From assembly GCF_030124375.1 (NCBI RefSeq), contig NZ_JASKLS010000004.1, positions 358,985 to 405,261 on the forward strand: DNA of 46,277 nt, read 5' to 3'. This DNA is from Sinorhizobium sp. 6-70. Lineage in GTDB: Bacteria; Pseudomonadota; Alphaproteobacteria; Rhizobiales; Rhizobiaceae. Position numbers and translations under genes: made by a program. Positions 1 to 8,299 of this stretch are shown piece after piece (the stretch's first letter is position 1; each line of letters starts with the position of its first letter). The notes below the pieces were generated by a model. It made no database searches and was not told the origin of the DNA. It was given only the letters and a program-made list of their open reading frames with translations.

Positions 1-732
1 CTCGCAAAACGCACCGAACGTCAGGCGGCCAACCTCGAGGAGACGGCGGCCGCGGTGGAGCAGGTGACGCGCACCGTGCGTCAGACGGCCGAGGGCGCCG
101 ACCAGGCCAATTCGACCGTCATTGCCGCGCGTGCCAATGCCGAGCAGGGCGGCGAGGTCGTCAGCTATGCCATCGGCGTGATGCAGGAAATCCAGGCCTC
201 GTCGGCGAGCATCGCCCGCATCGTCGATGTGATCGACGAGATCGCCTTCCAGACCAACCTGCTGGCGCTCAATGCCGGCATCGAGGCGGCGCGCGCCGGC
301 GACGCGGGGAGGGGATTTGCCGTCGTCGCCTCGGAGGTGCGTGCGCTCGCGCAGCGCTGTGCCGAGGCGGCCAAGGATATCCAGTCGTTGATCGCGAAAT
401 CGCGCGACCAGGTCGAGGATGGCGTCAACTCGGTCAACAAGGTGGCCCAGTCGCTGCGGCAGATCGTGGCGCAGGTGGTGGAGGTGAGCTCGGTCTTCGG
501 TGCGATCCGCGCCAGCACCGCCGAGCAGGCGACCGGCCTCCAGGAGGTCAACAGCGCCATCAGCCAGATGGACCAGATCACCCAGCAGAATGCCGCGATG
601 GTGGAGCAGGCGAACGCCTCGAGCCAGGCGCTGACGGCTGAGGCCGAGCAGACTGCACGACGTCTCCGCGCCTTCAAGACGTCCGGCAGCGGCAGTGCCG
701 GTGGCGCATCAGGCTATCAGATCGCTGCTTAA
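1..732 (+). CDS. Methyl-accepting chemotaxis protein, C-terminal signalling domain (5' end outside window)
   Basis: This is the 3' part of a chemoreceptor gene; the frame is open from base 1 and gives 243 residues. The protein is the cytoplasmic four-helix hairpin that binds CheW and CheA and controls flagellar rotation. The hairpin tip is recognisable at about residues 80-105 of the fragment (EIAFQTNLLALNAGIEAARA, then a GRGFAVVASEVR stretch), and the flanking heptad-rich helices contain Glu/Gln/Ala-rich methylation-type segments (LEETAAAVEQ). The C-terminus ends in YQIAA with no NWETF-like CheR-docking pentapeptide. The ligand-binding and membrane parts lie outside the window, so the stimulus cannot be inferred. 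Confidence 0.95.
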   Translation, partial: LAKRTERQAANLEETAAAVEQVTRTVRQTAEGADQANSTVIAARANAEQGGEVVSYAIGVMQEIQASSASIARIVDVIDEIAFQTNLLALNAGIEAARAGDAGRGFAVVASEVRALAQRCAEAAKDIQSLIAKSRDQVEDGVNSVNKVAQSLRQIVAQVVEVSSVFGAIRASTAEQATGLQEVNSAISQMDQITQQNAAMVEQANASSQALTAEAEQTARRLRAFKTSGSGSAGGASGYQIAA

Positions 733-741
733 ATTACCGCC

Positions 742-950
742 GGAATGACAGCCACACGCTCCTCATCCCTGTGCTCGTCACAGGGATCCAGCCACGGCGC
801 GTCCGCGCCGTGAATGACGTTGGCTTGTCGAGGGAGGCGGTTGCTGAGGCAACAATGCTGCCCTTCGGCGTGGTACAAAGCGCCAGATGGAGTCTCTAGC
901 ACCGCCGACGCGGTGCGGCTGGATTCCTGTGACAAGCACAGGAATGACGG
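742..950. repeat. Composite palindromic intergenic element, RIME-like, two inverted half-copies
   Basis: The gap between the chemoreceptor and the oxidase gene holds two related units in opposite orientation. One unit, near 763-815, contains CCTGTGCTCGTCACAGGGAT followed by a short palindrome ACGGCGCG-TC-CGCGCCGT. The other, near 893-948, reads on the opposite strand as CCTGTGCTTGTCACAGGAAT followed by GCACCGC...GCGGTGC. This layout resembles the rhizobial intergenic mosaic elements (RIME). It sits between convergent genes, so the transcribed hairpins may act as a two-way terminator. Family assignment is from memory of the motif. Confidence 0.7.
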
Positions 951-993
951 GGGAGAGAACAACCGGCAGGCAGGAGGTGAAGAGCAGCGGAGC

Positions 994-2283
994 TCAGAAC
1001 CGCCGATCGACGAAATGCTTTGCCTGCGCGCCGGCGTGATAGAAGGCGGATTTCACGGTTCGCCACGGATCCGGCGTGATCGGGGTTTCTGAAAGCGGGA
1101 TGGCTGAGGCGTCTCCCATGACGTGGTCAGCGAGTGCACGTCCGAAGACCGTTCCCGGCGCAATGCCGCGGCCATTGTAACCGCTTACCGAAACGACGTT
1201 CGGCGCGAGCACGTGCATCGCCGGGAGGTTGTTGGTCGTCATGCCGATGCTGCCGTCCCACCAGTATTCGAAGCGGAAATCGCCGATATAGGGGAAGAGC
1301 TTGCGTAGCGAGCGAGCGGCGAAGGCGCGATGCGTGCCCTCGGCCATGGCGTCGAGCCGGCCGATCGAACCGAAGATCATTCGGTTCTGCTGGTCCATGC
1401 GGAAGGAGGTCATCACGAGCCCGGTATCCCAGCTGCCCTGACGCTCCGGCAGGATTCGCGCTGCAACCTTTTCGGGAAGCGGATTGGTGGCGAACTGGAA
1501 ATAGGGGAGGATCGTCAGTTCCTGCGTATGCGCCTTCCACGGCACGTCGGCAACGAGGCCGCCATAGGCGTTGGTGGCAAGAATGACGTGGCGGGCGGCA
1601 ATCCTGCCGCGGCCGGCCTTCAGTTTCCATAGATCGCCCTGGCGCTCGGCGGCAACCAGCGGAGTGTCGGTAAAGATGCTGGCGCCGCCGGCAAGCGCCG
1701 CCCGTGCCAGCCCTCTTGCGTAGGCGAGTGGCTGGATCGTTCCGGCGCGACGGTCGAGCAACGCACCGGCAAAGCCCTCCGCGCCGGACAGCGCGTGCGT
1801 CCTCTCGGCGGAGAGCACTTCGACCGGTGCGCCGCGTTTCTTCCACTGCGCCTCGCGATCCTCAATGTCCTTCAAGCCCTCGGCGCCGACAGCCATGTGG
1901 AGCGTGCCGTTGCGGACAGCTTCGCATTGCATCCCGTGTTTCGCGACCAGGTCGTAGACGAGAGACGGACCGTCGCCGAGCTCTTTCAACAAGCGGTTTC
2001 CCGCGTCGGCGCCGAGGGTTGCCACCAGATCGTCCGGCTTCACCCACATGCCGGCATTGACCAGACCGACATTGCGTCCGGAGCCGCCGAATCCGATCAT
2101 CCGCGCTTCGACCACGGTTGCGTTCACGCCCTTTTCCGCAAGGTGCAGCGCGGCGGAGAGGCCGGTGAAACCGCCGCCGATAATCGCCACGTCGGTCGTC
2201 AGTTCGCCTGCAAGCGGGCCGGTTTCAGGAGCGGCCGGTGCCGTCGCATGCCAGAGATTGGGGAGAGCACGCTCCGTTGCCAT
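994..2283 (-). CDS. FAD-dependent oxidoreductase of the DadA / gamma-glutamylputrescine oxidase type
   Basis: This is a 429-residue flavoprotein of the D-amino-acid oxidase (DAO) superfamily, which oxidises amines or amino acids with bound FAD. The dinucleotide-binding fold lies at residues 31-54 (DVAIIGGGFTGLSAALHLAE), followed by the GSGRNVG segment typical of this group. The C-terminal region carries the SVSGYNGRGIAPG stretch of the FAD site. I chose the ATG at 2283 because AAAGGA lies 9 bases upstream of it; an alternative ATG at 2292 sits directly on that Shine-Dalgarno sequence. PuuB-like enzymes are the closest type I recognise, but the substrate is not readable from sequence. The upstream region has a clear operator-like structure (2389-2432). 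Confidence 0.85.
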   Translation of the reverse strand: MATERALPNLWHATAPAAPETGPLAGELTTDVAIIGGGFTGLSAALHLAEKGVNATVVEARMIGFGGSGRNVGLVNAGMWVKPDDLVATLGADAGNRLLKELGDGPSLVYDLVAKHGMQCEAVRNGTLHMAVGAEGLKDIEDREAQWKKRGAPVEVLSAERTHALSGAEGFAGALLDRRAGTIQPLAYARGLARAALAGGASIFTDTPLVAAERQGDLWKLKAGRGRIAARHVILATNAYGGLVADVPWKAHTQELTILPYFQFATNPLPEKVAARILPERQGSWDTGLVMTSFRMDQQNRMIFGSIGRLDAMAEGTHRAFAARSLRKLFPYIGDFRFEYWWDGSIGMTTNNLPAMHVLAPNVVSVSGYNGRGIAPGTVFGRALADHVMGDASAIPLSETPITPDPWRTVKSAFYHAGAQAKHFVDRRF

Positions 2284-2388
2284 TGCGGACATTCCTTTGC
2301 CTTCGGAGTGGGGAATGAAGGCCGAAAACGCCCCTCTTTATCCTGCACCGATTGATCGTGATGGAAAACTCTTCGCCAGTGATAGAAC

Positions 2389-2432
2389 CATTGTCGCAAA
2401 GTTTTTCATGACAATGTTTCATGAGGTCATGA
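2389..2432 (-). promoter_or_regulatory. Candidate operator upstream of the FAD oxidoreductase
   Basis: The inverted repeat CATTGTC (2389-2395) / GACAATG (2410-2416) has centres 21 bp apart, two helical turns. It overlaps a cluster of three TCATGA palindromes at 2406-2411, 2419-2424 and 2427-2432. The cluster lies about 105-150 bp upstream of the oxidoreductase start, where a regulator would act. No regulator gene adjoins it, so the binding protein is unknown. Confidence 0.4.
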
Positions 2433-2483
2433 AGCCGTGCAATGCCCGGCGGCGGCCGCAGATTGCGATCAGGAAATCGCCTG

Positions 2484-2524
2484 CACGCGCCCTCTCGAGG
2501 AACTGGTCCTGAAAGGAGGGCGTG
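2484..2524 (-). terminator. Inverted repeat after the L,D-transpeptidase gene, possible terminator
   Basis: GCCCTC (2489-2494) pairs with GAGGGC (2516-2521), extended outward by CACGC / GTG with a small bulge. It lies about 30 bp beyond the transpeptidase stop codon on the minus strand. There is no clear U-run, so it may stabilise the 3' end rather than terminate transcription. A shorter hairpin (GCGAT/ATCGC, 2465-2480) follows. Confidence 0.35.
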
Positions 2525-2555
2525 TCCTTCGCCGCGTGGCGGCCGCGTTATAGGA

Positions 2556-3932
2556 TCAATCGACGAACTCGACCGTCACGCCCTTGCTGACCATCTTGCC
2601 GAGTTCGGTGGCGTCCCAGTTGGTCAGGCGAATGCAGCCGTGGCTCTGGGTCTTGCCGATCTTCGACGGGTCGGGGGTGCCGTGAATGCCGTAGGTCGGC
2701 TTCGACAGCGCGATCCATACCGTGCCGACGGGACCGTTCGGTCCCGGCTGCAGGGTCAGGATCTTGTCGTTCGCGCCCTGCTGGAAGTTGATCTTCGGGT
2801 TGTAGGTGTAGCCCGGATCGAAGGCGATCCGCTCGACCGACACGATGCCGGAGGGGGAGGGTGTGTCCGACGAGCCGATCGTCGAAGGATAAGCGGCAAC
2901 GAGCTTGTCGGCCTCATCGTAGGCGAGCACCTGCTTGCGACTCTTGTCGGCCACAATCCTCGCGACCTTGCCCGCCTTGTTCGGGCCTGGATTGATGACC
3001 TTGATAATCGTACCCGGAACGGTGAAATCTATGCCCGGATTGAGTTCGCGCAGGTAGGCCTCGTCCATGTGGAACTTCTCGCCGAGCATCTCGACCGTGG
3101 ACATGAAGGACAGATGCGGAAGCATCGCCTTGTGGGCATAGTCTTCCGGGATCGCCGCGACATAGGGCCCGGCCGCGTCTGCAGCGGTGATCGTGTAGGT
3201 GGTGATCGGCAGACCGCCGTTGAAGCGCAGCCGTTCGAGAATGTCTTCGGTGTTGTTCGGATCGAGCGTCTCGCCGGTTGCCTGCTGCCAGGCCTCGATT
3301 GCCTTGGTGACGTTCGAGCCCATCTTGCCGTCGATCACACCCGGCGAGAAGCCTTCGCGGTCGAGAAACACCTGCAGCGCGGTGATCTCCGCACGCGATT
3401 TGCCCTTCACCGTGATCGCTGGCGGCATCGGCTGCCTGAGCGGATCGTCATATTGGGGATCGTAGGCTGCCTGCTCGCTGCCATCGATCAGGCCCGGCAG
3501 GTTGTCCCGCAACTCCTCACGCTCGACTGGGGCCGGCTCGCGGTAGTCCGGGACGGTGCCCGTATATTCGCCGGGCTCGGAATAGCCGTAGCCGCGGTCG
3601 CCATAGCCGTCGTTCGAATAGACGTCGACGTCGCTTTGCCGCCGACGGGCTCTGCTGTAGCCGTCCGACGGCATCACTGTCGCGACGACATTGCCCCAGG
3701 GATCGACGAGAACAGTGCGGCCGCGGCGGTCACGCATCGCGCGGACCTCGTCCTGTCCCGGCATATAGTCGAGAATTTCGCCGCTCGGGGTAACCAGGAT
3801 CACATCACCGCCGCCGCGGTAATAACCTTCCTGCGCGAAGGCAGGTATAAGCTCCACGGCCAAAAGGCCGGCTGCGGCAAGAAGCGAGAGGCCGGTGCGG
3901 GTCGCAGTCGTCACGATAGAACCTGTTTTCAT
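2556..3932 (-). CDS. L,D-transpeptidase (YkuD domain) with peptidoglycan-binding and LysM-like regions, exported
   Basis: This is a 458-residue periplasmic enzyme that forms 3-3 peptidoglycan crosslinks or attaches proteins to peptidoglycan. A signal peptide occupies residues 1-33 (hydrophobic LSLLAAAGLLAVEL, cleavage near AFA-Q). A low-complexity Tyr/Gly/Asp/Arg-rich stretch follows. A PG_binding_1 domain lies at about 168-220 (ALQVFLDREGFSPGVIDG), then a LysM-like segment around 255-320. The C-terminal YkuD domain has the catalytic signature with His417 (IHGTPDP) and the SHGCIRLTN motif whose nucleophile is Cys433. Polar-growing Rhizobiales use L,D-crosslinks heavily. The promoter region has GANTC and TTAACC motifs (see 3985-4033). 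Confidence 0.93.
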   Translation of the reverse strand: MKTGSIVTTATRTGLSLLAAAGLLAVELIPAFAQEGYYRGGGDVILVTPSGEILDYMPGQDEVRAMRDRRGRTVLVDPWGNVVATVMPSDGYSRARRRQSDVDVYSNDGYGDRGYGYSEPGEYTGTVPDYREPAPVEREELRDNLPGLIDGSEQAAYDPQYDDPLRQPMPPAITVKGKSRAEITALQVFLDREGFSPGVIDGKMGSNVTKAIEAWQQATGETLDPNNTEDILERLRFNGGLPITTYTITAADAAGPYVAAIPEDYAHKAMLPHLSFMSTVEMLGEKFHMDEAYLRELNPGIDFTVPGTIIKVINPGPNKAGKVARIVADKSRKQVLAYDEADKLVAAYPSTIGSSDTPSPSGIVSVERIAFDPGYTYNPKINFQQGANDKILTLQPGPNGPVGTVWIALSKPTYGIHGTPDPSKIGKTQSHGCIRLTNWDATELGKMVSKGVTVEFVD

Positions 3933-3984
3933 GATGATTGATCCGGGCGGTACATGCCGATTTGGACGTTAATGTGAAAAAAGT

Positions 3985-4033
3985 GAATCCATCGTGAACG
4001 GTTGGTTAAAATTCATCCTCACCGATCGGTTAA
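3985..4033 (-). promoter_or_regulatory. GANTC site and two TTAACC half-sites upstream of the L,D-transpeptidase
   Basis: The 317-bp gap between the divergent transpeptidase and DUF4432 genes holds GAATC at 3985-3989 (CcrM-type GANTC) and two TTAACC motifs, read on the minus strand, at 4004-4009 and 4028-4033, 24 bp apart. TTAACC is the half-site recognised by the cell-cycle regulator CtrA in alphaproteobacteria. This could tie the transpeptidase to the cell cycle; it is inference from short motifs. I see nothing else definite in the rest of the gap. Confidence 0.3.
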
Positions 4034-4249
4034 CCGTACTAGATCGGTCTGGCGTCGGTTTCAACCGGGGAGAATGAGGGCAGAAGGGCCTGGAATCGAT
4101 CCTTCGCACCGTGTTCGTCCTCCGTCTGTGTCGGTAACGCTCACGAAGCCGGATTGTTCAGTCGCAAATTGTCATGCCCGGGGCGTTTTGCTTTGCTTTA
4201 TCATGCATTTGCACGTCGCCCGATTCGTGTGCACCAGCCGGAGCAACCT

Positions 4250-5092
4250 ATGGAAACAACCTTGAGCAGCACGCGTGACAGTGTCCCCAGCCACCTCCTG
4301 TTCGATCGCTCGTCGGCGCTCGACATTGGCGCCTTCGTGGTCGATGGCACGGACCTTTCTCCGGGTTCGGCCATCCCGTCCGATGGCGACCCGCGGATCG
4401 ATCGTGCGCTCGCCGGCTTTCTCTTTACCTGCGGCCCCGATCACATCCGCCATCCCGAACTTGTCGAAGGCCGCGACGACGGGAGGCGCTACCCTCTGCA
4501 TGGTTCGCTTGCAGGCACGTCCGTCATCCGGGCGGAGATGTCCGCCGACGGCACAGGTTGCGAGGCTCTGACCGAGGTGCATCTTGCCTGTGGCGGCAAG
4601 GCGGCCGTCCAGCGTCGATGGTCCGTGAGCGAAAACGGGCAAAGCGTGATACTTGAGGATCACGTAACGAACGTCGGCGCTTCGGCCTTCGCGCCAATGA
4701 TGATGTATCACATGAATATTGGCGGCCGGCTGCTCGGCCCCGAAACGCATGTCGTCAGTCCCTCACTCGAAAGTGGATCGCTCGGCTGGCAGTTCGGCAT
4801 GGGCGAGAGCGCCCATTTTTGTATTCCGGCGCATGACGAGGACGGCTGGTCGGAGGTTTCGCTTACGCCCTTGCCGGGGCTTGGCGGGCGGCGGCTTGCC
4901 GTTCGGTTTCGCGTGGACACGCTGCCGTTCCTGCAGATGTGGCGCTGCCAGCGCGACGGCGCCAATGTCATCAGCATCGAACCGGCATCGCATCGCCTGG
5001 CAAGGCGGCCGGAGCTGGCGGCATCGGGCGAGCTCGGCGTCATCGAGCCTGGCCAGGCGCGCGACTATGCGCTCGCCTTCGCGGTGTCCTGA
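4250..5092 (+). CDS. DUF4432 / aldose 1-epimerase-like protein
   Basis: This 280-residue protein has the beta-rich galactose-mutarotase-like fold pattern of the DUF4432 group. Recognisable family features are the FLFTCGPDH stretch near residue 65, the YPLHGSLAG segment that follows, the DHVTNVGASAFAPMMMYHMNIG region in the middle, and a C-terminal ISIEPASH motif. Members bind carbohydrates and some probably interconvert sugar anomers; the substrate here is unknown. ATG 4250 is chosen because GGAG (4240-4243) lies 6 bases upstream. An in-frame ATG at 4154 would add 32 residues that are unlike the family. It has no operon partner: the next gene begins 116 bp on, after a repeat. Confidence 0.75.
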   Translation: METTLSSTRDSVPSHLLFDRSSALDIGAFVVDGTDLSPGSAIPSDGDPRIDRALAGFLFTCGPDHIRHPELVEGRDDGRRYPLHGSLAGTSVIRAEMSADGTGCEALTEVHLACGGKAAVQRRWSVSENGQSVILEDHVTNVGASAFAPMMMYHMNIGGRLLGPETHVVSPSLESGSLGWQFGMGESAHFCIPAHDEDGWSEVSLTPLPGLGGRRLAVRFRVDTLPFLQMWRCQRDGANVISIEPASHRLARRPELAASGELGVIEPGQARDYALAFAVS

Positions 5093-5107
5093 TCGACCGG
5101 AATAGCC

Positions 5108-5142
5108 AGAGCGGCTGCGGGCGGAAACTTCCTCATCCCGCT
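5108..5142. repeat. Short copy of a GAGCGGGAT...ATCCCGCTC palindromic repeat
   Basis: GAGCGG (5108-5113), an inner GCGGGCGGAAA and a closing CTCATCCCGCTC match the element at 21854-21902, with an internal deletion that removes ACCGCACACACTTT. It folds into a hairpin and follows the DUF4432 stop codon, so it may act as that gene's terminator. It is a dispersed rhizobial intergenic repeat by pattern. Confidence 0.6.
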
Positions 5143-5208
5143 CTTGCGATTGACGCCGCCTGACGCCCGGCCTAAATCAGGGCAACACCGTTCAGAGGAA
5201 GCATCATC

Positions 5209-5547
5209 ATGGACATTCGCCAGATCAACGATGAATACTCGGTTTCCGGCCAGATCACGGTCGAGGACCTCGACGAGATCAAGGCGCTCGGGTTCAAGTC
5301 CATCGTCTGCCACCGCCCGGATTTCGAGACCCCTGATCAGCCGACCTTCGATGCGATCGCCGCCCGCGCCGCCGAGCTGGGCCTCGAAATCACGCATATT
5401 CCCGTAGGACCGATGGGCGTGACCGCCGACACGGTGACCCGCATGGTCGATGCACTCGACGAGTTCCAGCGCCCGATGCTCGGCTATTGCCGTTCCGGCG
5501 CCCGCTCCACCGCTGTTTATCAGCAGACGCAGCATATCCGCAGCTGA
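5209..5547 (+). CDS. TIGR01244 / DUF442 family phosphatase- or sulfurtransferase-like protein
   Basis: This 112-residue single-domain protein has the dual-specificity-phosphatase-like fold of the TIGR01244 family, which also occurs as the N-terminal domain of Blh (beta-lactamase-like hydrolase) fusions. The N-terminus reads MDIRQINDEYSVSGQI and the core contains FKSIVCHRPDFE. The active-site loop is YCRSGARS, with candidate nucleophile Cys94 and Arg99; this C-x4-R spacing fits a rhodanese-like loop better than the classical C-x5-R phosphatase loop. Partners such as persulfide dioxygenases are not next to it here. A good Shine-Dalgarno (AGAGGAAG) precedes the ATG. The exact activity is unknown. 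Confidence 0.85.
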   Translation: MDIRQINDEYSVSGQITVEDLDEIKALGFKSIVCHRPDFETPDQPTFDAIAARAAELGLEITHIPVGPMGVTADTVTRMVDALDEFQRPMLGYCRSGARSTAVYQQTQHIRS

Positions 5548-5590
5548 CGGGACTGGTCTGCCGCCGGCCAAGTGAACCGCTACGGCACCC

Positions 5591-5614
5591 CCCTCTGCCC
5601 TGCCGGGCGGAGGG
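5591..5614. terminator. GC-rich hairpin between convergent genes
   Basis: CCCTCTGCCC (5591-5600) pairs with GGGCGGAGGG (5605-5614) across a TGCC loop, with one G-U pair. It lies in the 104-bp gap between the plus-strand TIGR01244 gene and the minus-strand thiamine-diphosphate enzyme. There is no U-run on either side, so termination is plausible but unproven. Confidence 0.4.
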
Positions 5615-5651
5615 AGGTTAAGAAGCACCGGACTTCGGCTCTTGTCTCGCT

Positions 5652-7298
5652 TCAACCGTTGCGAATTTCGGTCAGCGTTCTGGTCGGCGTGATCGCTTCC
5701 GGGTCGAGCTTGATTTCGATGATCGCCGGCTTGCCGCTGGCGCGTGCCCGGAGGAATGCGTCGGCAAATTCTTCGGTCCGCACCACGGTTTCGCCATGGC
5801 CACCATAGGCGCGTGCAAGTGCTGCAAAATCCGGGTTGGTAAGGTCCGTGGCGCTGACGCGGCCGGGATATTCGCGCTCCTGGTGCATGCGGATCGTGCC
5901 GTAGATGCCGTTGTTGACGACGAGCACAATGATCGGCAGCTGATAGCGGATGGCGGTCGCGAACTCCTGCCCGTGCATGAGGAAGCAGCCGTCACCGGCA
6001 AAGCAGATAACTTCGCGCTCCGGATGGAGTTGCTTGGCCGCGACGGCCGCCGGCAGCCCGTAGCCCATCGAGCCTGAAGCGGGTGCGGCCTGGGTTCCAT
6101 AACGGCGGAAGCGGTGGAAGCGGTGCAGCCAGGTGGCGTAGTTGCCGGCGCCGTTGGTGAAGATCGTGTCCGGCCCCGTATTCGCCTCGATCCAGTTCAT
6201 GATCGGCCCCATCTGCACGTCGCCGGGACCCTTTTCAGGCGGCGTCGACCATTTGAGATAGGCTTCGTGCATGGCCCCGGTGCGCGCGGACCACTCAGGT
6301 TCGGCCGCAGGTGCGAGGTCGCCGAGCGCCGCTACGAAATCGCGCGGGCTTGCGGCGATCGCCAGATCCGGGCGGTAGACGCGGCCTAGCTCCGCGGGAT
6401 CCGGATGGACATGGACCAGCGTCTGCCTGGGGTAGGGGACGTCGATCAGCGTGTAGCTGGAAGAGGGCATCTCAGAAAAACGGCCGCCGACGAGCAGGAC
6501 GAGATCGGCCTCCTTGATTTCCTTCGCCAGTGCGGGGTTGATGCCGATGCCGACGTCGCCGGCATAGACCGGATTCAGGTGGTCGAAGAGCATCTGGCGG
6601 CGGAAGGAGCAGCCGACCGGCAGCCTCCAGCGCTCCGCGAAACGCTGGAATCCGGCCACGCTTTCGGCAGACCAGCGCGTGCCGCCAAGGATAGCAATCG
6701 GCCGTTTCGCAGCTGCGAGCAGTTCCTCGAGCCCGGCGATCTGGCCGCGGCCCGGATGGCTCTCGACCGGCTGGTAGGCGCGGGCCTGAGGCGCCTCGGT
6801 AGGCTCCGTCAGCATGTCCTCCGGGAGCGTCAGGACCACCGGGCCGGGACGGCCTGACGTCGCGACGGCAAAGGCGCGGGTGACGAACTCGGGGATGCGC
6901 GCCGGGTCGTCGATTTCTCCCACCCATTTCGCGACCTCGGTAAAGGCGCGGCGATATTCGATCTCCTGGAAGGCCTCGCGCTCGCGCGCGTCGCGCTGCA
7001 CCTGGCCGATGAAGAGGATCATCGGGATCGAGTCCTGCCTGGCGATATGAAGCCCGGCCGAGGCGTTGGTGGCGCCCGGGCCGCGGGTCACCATGCAGAT
7101 GCCGGGTTCGCCGGTGAGCCGGCCCCAGCAGTCCGCCATCATCGCCGCGCCGCCTTCCTGGCGGCAGACAATGACATCGATGTCGGTGTCGTGGAGTGCG
7201 TCCAGGACCGCCAGATAGCTCTCTCCCGGCACGCACGAGATGCGCCTGACGCCATTCGCGACCAGCGCCTCGACAACCAGCTGACCACCCGTTTTCAT
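5652..7298 (-). CDS. Thiamine-diphosphate-dependent enzyme, acetolactate-synthase-like
   Basis: This 548-residue protein has the three-domain layout of the acetolactate synthase / benzoylformate decarboxylase superfamily: an N-terminal pyrimidine-binding domain with cofactor-activating Glu48 (VCRQEGGAA), a central domain, and a C-terminal pyrophosphate-binding domain with the metal motif GDG (435-437) to NN (462-463). It probably decarboxylates or ligates a 2-oxo acid. True biosynthetic IlvB normally pairs with an ilvH regulatory subunit; none is present, so a catabolic role is more likely. ATG 7298 is chosen because GGGAGGAG lies 5-6 bases upstream; an ATG at 7313 overlaps that Shine-Dalgarno. 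It is last in a three-gene minus-strand operon with the transporter (47-bp gap) and the hydrolase. Confidence 0.85.
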   Translation of the reverse strand: MKTGGQLVVEALVANGVRRISCVPGESYLAVLDALHDTDIDVIVCRQEGGAAMMADCWGRLTGEPGICMVTRGPGATNASAGLHIARQDSIPMILFIGQVQRDAREREAFQEIEYRRAFTEVAKWVGEIDDPARIPEFVTRAFAVATSGRPGPVVLTLPEDMLTEPTEAPQARAYQPVESHPGRGQIAGLEELLAAAKRPIAILGGTRWSAESVAGFQRFAERWRLPVGCSFRRQMLFDHLNPVYAGDVGIGINPALAKEIKEADLVLLVGGRFSEMPSSSYTLIDVPYPRQTLVHVHPDPAELGRVYRPDLAIAASPRDFVAALGDLAPAAEPEWSARTGAMHEAYLKWSTPPEKGPGDVQMGPIMNWIEANTGPDTIFTNGAGNYATWLHRFHRFRRYGTQAAPASGSMGYGLPAAVAAKQLHPEREVICFAGDGCFLMHGQEFATAIRYQLPIIVLVVNNGIYGTIRMHQEREYPGRVSATDLTNPDFAALARAYGGHGETVVRTEEFADAFLRARASGKPAIIEIKLDPEAITPTRTLTEIRNG

Positions 7299-7345
7299 CC
7301 GAACTCCTCCCAATGCTCTTTTATTCTTATCCGTTTATCGACACC

Positions 7346-8299
7346 TCAGATCGCCGGCGAGACCGGTGCGACACTTGCGGTCTTCTCCACCTTACGCTCG
7401 CGCCAGATGATATAGAGACCCGAGGCGATGATGATCGCGATGCCCAGCCACTTCAGCGCGTCCGGAAGATCGGCGAAGACCAGCCAGCCGAAGATCGTCG
7501 CCGAGACGATTTCGAGATATTGCAGCGGCGCGAGCACCGAAGCTGCGGCGGCGCGATAGGCATAGACACCGAGCACGCCCGAGATCGTCGCGGTGACGCC
7601 GACGCCGAGCAGGTAGAGCCACGTATTGCCCTCCGGCCAGACGGGATCGAACACGCTCGAGCCGCTGCCTTCACCGAACGAGAGCAGGACGAGGCAGAAG
7701 AGGCCGCCCCAGATGCCTGCGTGGAACTGCATCGACCAGGGGTCCTCGTTCTGCGCGACCATGCGGGTCACGAGCAGGAAGACGGCGAGCCCGAAGGCGG
7801 CGACGATCGGCAGAAGCGCGATCAGGCCCACCTCCTGCATGCTCGGCTGGATGACGAGCAGCGCACCGAAGAATCCGACGGCGCAGGCAGTGTAGCGCCG
7901 CCAGCCGATCGTCTCCTTAAGGAAAATGGCGCCGAGAATGGTGAGGATGATCGGCTCCACGAAAAAGATGGCGATCGCGTCGGCAACCTCCATCACCTTC
8001 AGCGTGGTGATGAAGGAGAGCATGGTCAGCACCAGAAGCCCGCCGCGCAGCGCATGCAGTGCGCTCTTGCGCCAGGTGAGGTCGAAGAGGGTGCCGCGGA
8101 CAAGGACGACCGGCAGGATGAAGGCCACCTGCAGCAGGAAGCGGACGGCGGTGATCTCGGCCGACGGAACCGTGGCGATCGCAAGTTTGGCGAAGATGTC
8201 GATCAGCGGCGAGATCAGAACGGCAATGACCATCAACGTGAGGCCAAAGGAAACGCGGTCGTGACCGGCGGCGATTCTGGGCAGGGAGAGGTCGGTCAT
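7346..8299 (-). CDS. DMT-superfamily (EamA) membrane transporter
   Basis: This is a 317-residue inner-membrane protein with about ten hydrophobic helices arranged as two EamA repeats, the drug/metabolite transporter architecture. Examples are LTLMVIAVLISPLIDIFAKL in the first helix and LGIAIIIASGLYIIW in the last. A short basic tail follows. Such proteins export or import small metabolites; the substrate is not predictable. Its ATG overlaps the hydrolase stop codon (ATGA, 8296-8299), which implies translational coupling, and the thiamine-diphosphate enzyme follows 47 bp on. The operon context suggests it carries a metabolite related to these enzymes. Confidence 0.88.
   Translation of the reverse strand: MTDLSLPRIAAGHDRVSFGLTLMVIAVLISPLIDIFAKLAIATVPSAEITAVRFLLQVAFILPVVLVRGTLFDLTWRKSALHALRGGLLVLTMLSFITTLKVMEVADAIAIFFVEPIILTILGAIFLKETIGWRRYTACAVGFFGALLVIQPSMQEVGLIALLPIVAAFGLAVFLLVTRMVAQNEDPWSMQFHAGIWGGLFCLVLLSFGEGSGSSVFDPVWPEGNTWLYLLGVGVTATISGVLGVYAYRAAAASVLAPLQYLEIVSATIFGWLVFADLPDALKWLGIAIIIASGLYIIWRERKVEKTASVAPVSPAI

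Noticed and set aside
2442..3941. A 499-codon plus-strand open frame opposite the L,D-transpeptidase
   Set aside because: The minus-strand gene has signal peptide, domains and catalytic motif; the opposite frame is a low-complexity shadow.
4154..4249. N-terminal extension of the DUF4432 protein
   Set aside because: The added residues do not resemble the family, and GGAG lies 6 bases before ATG 4250.
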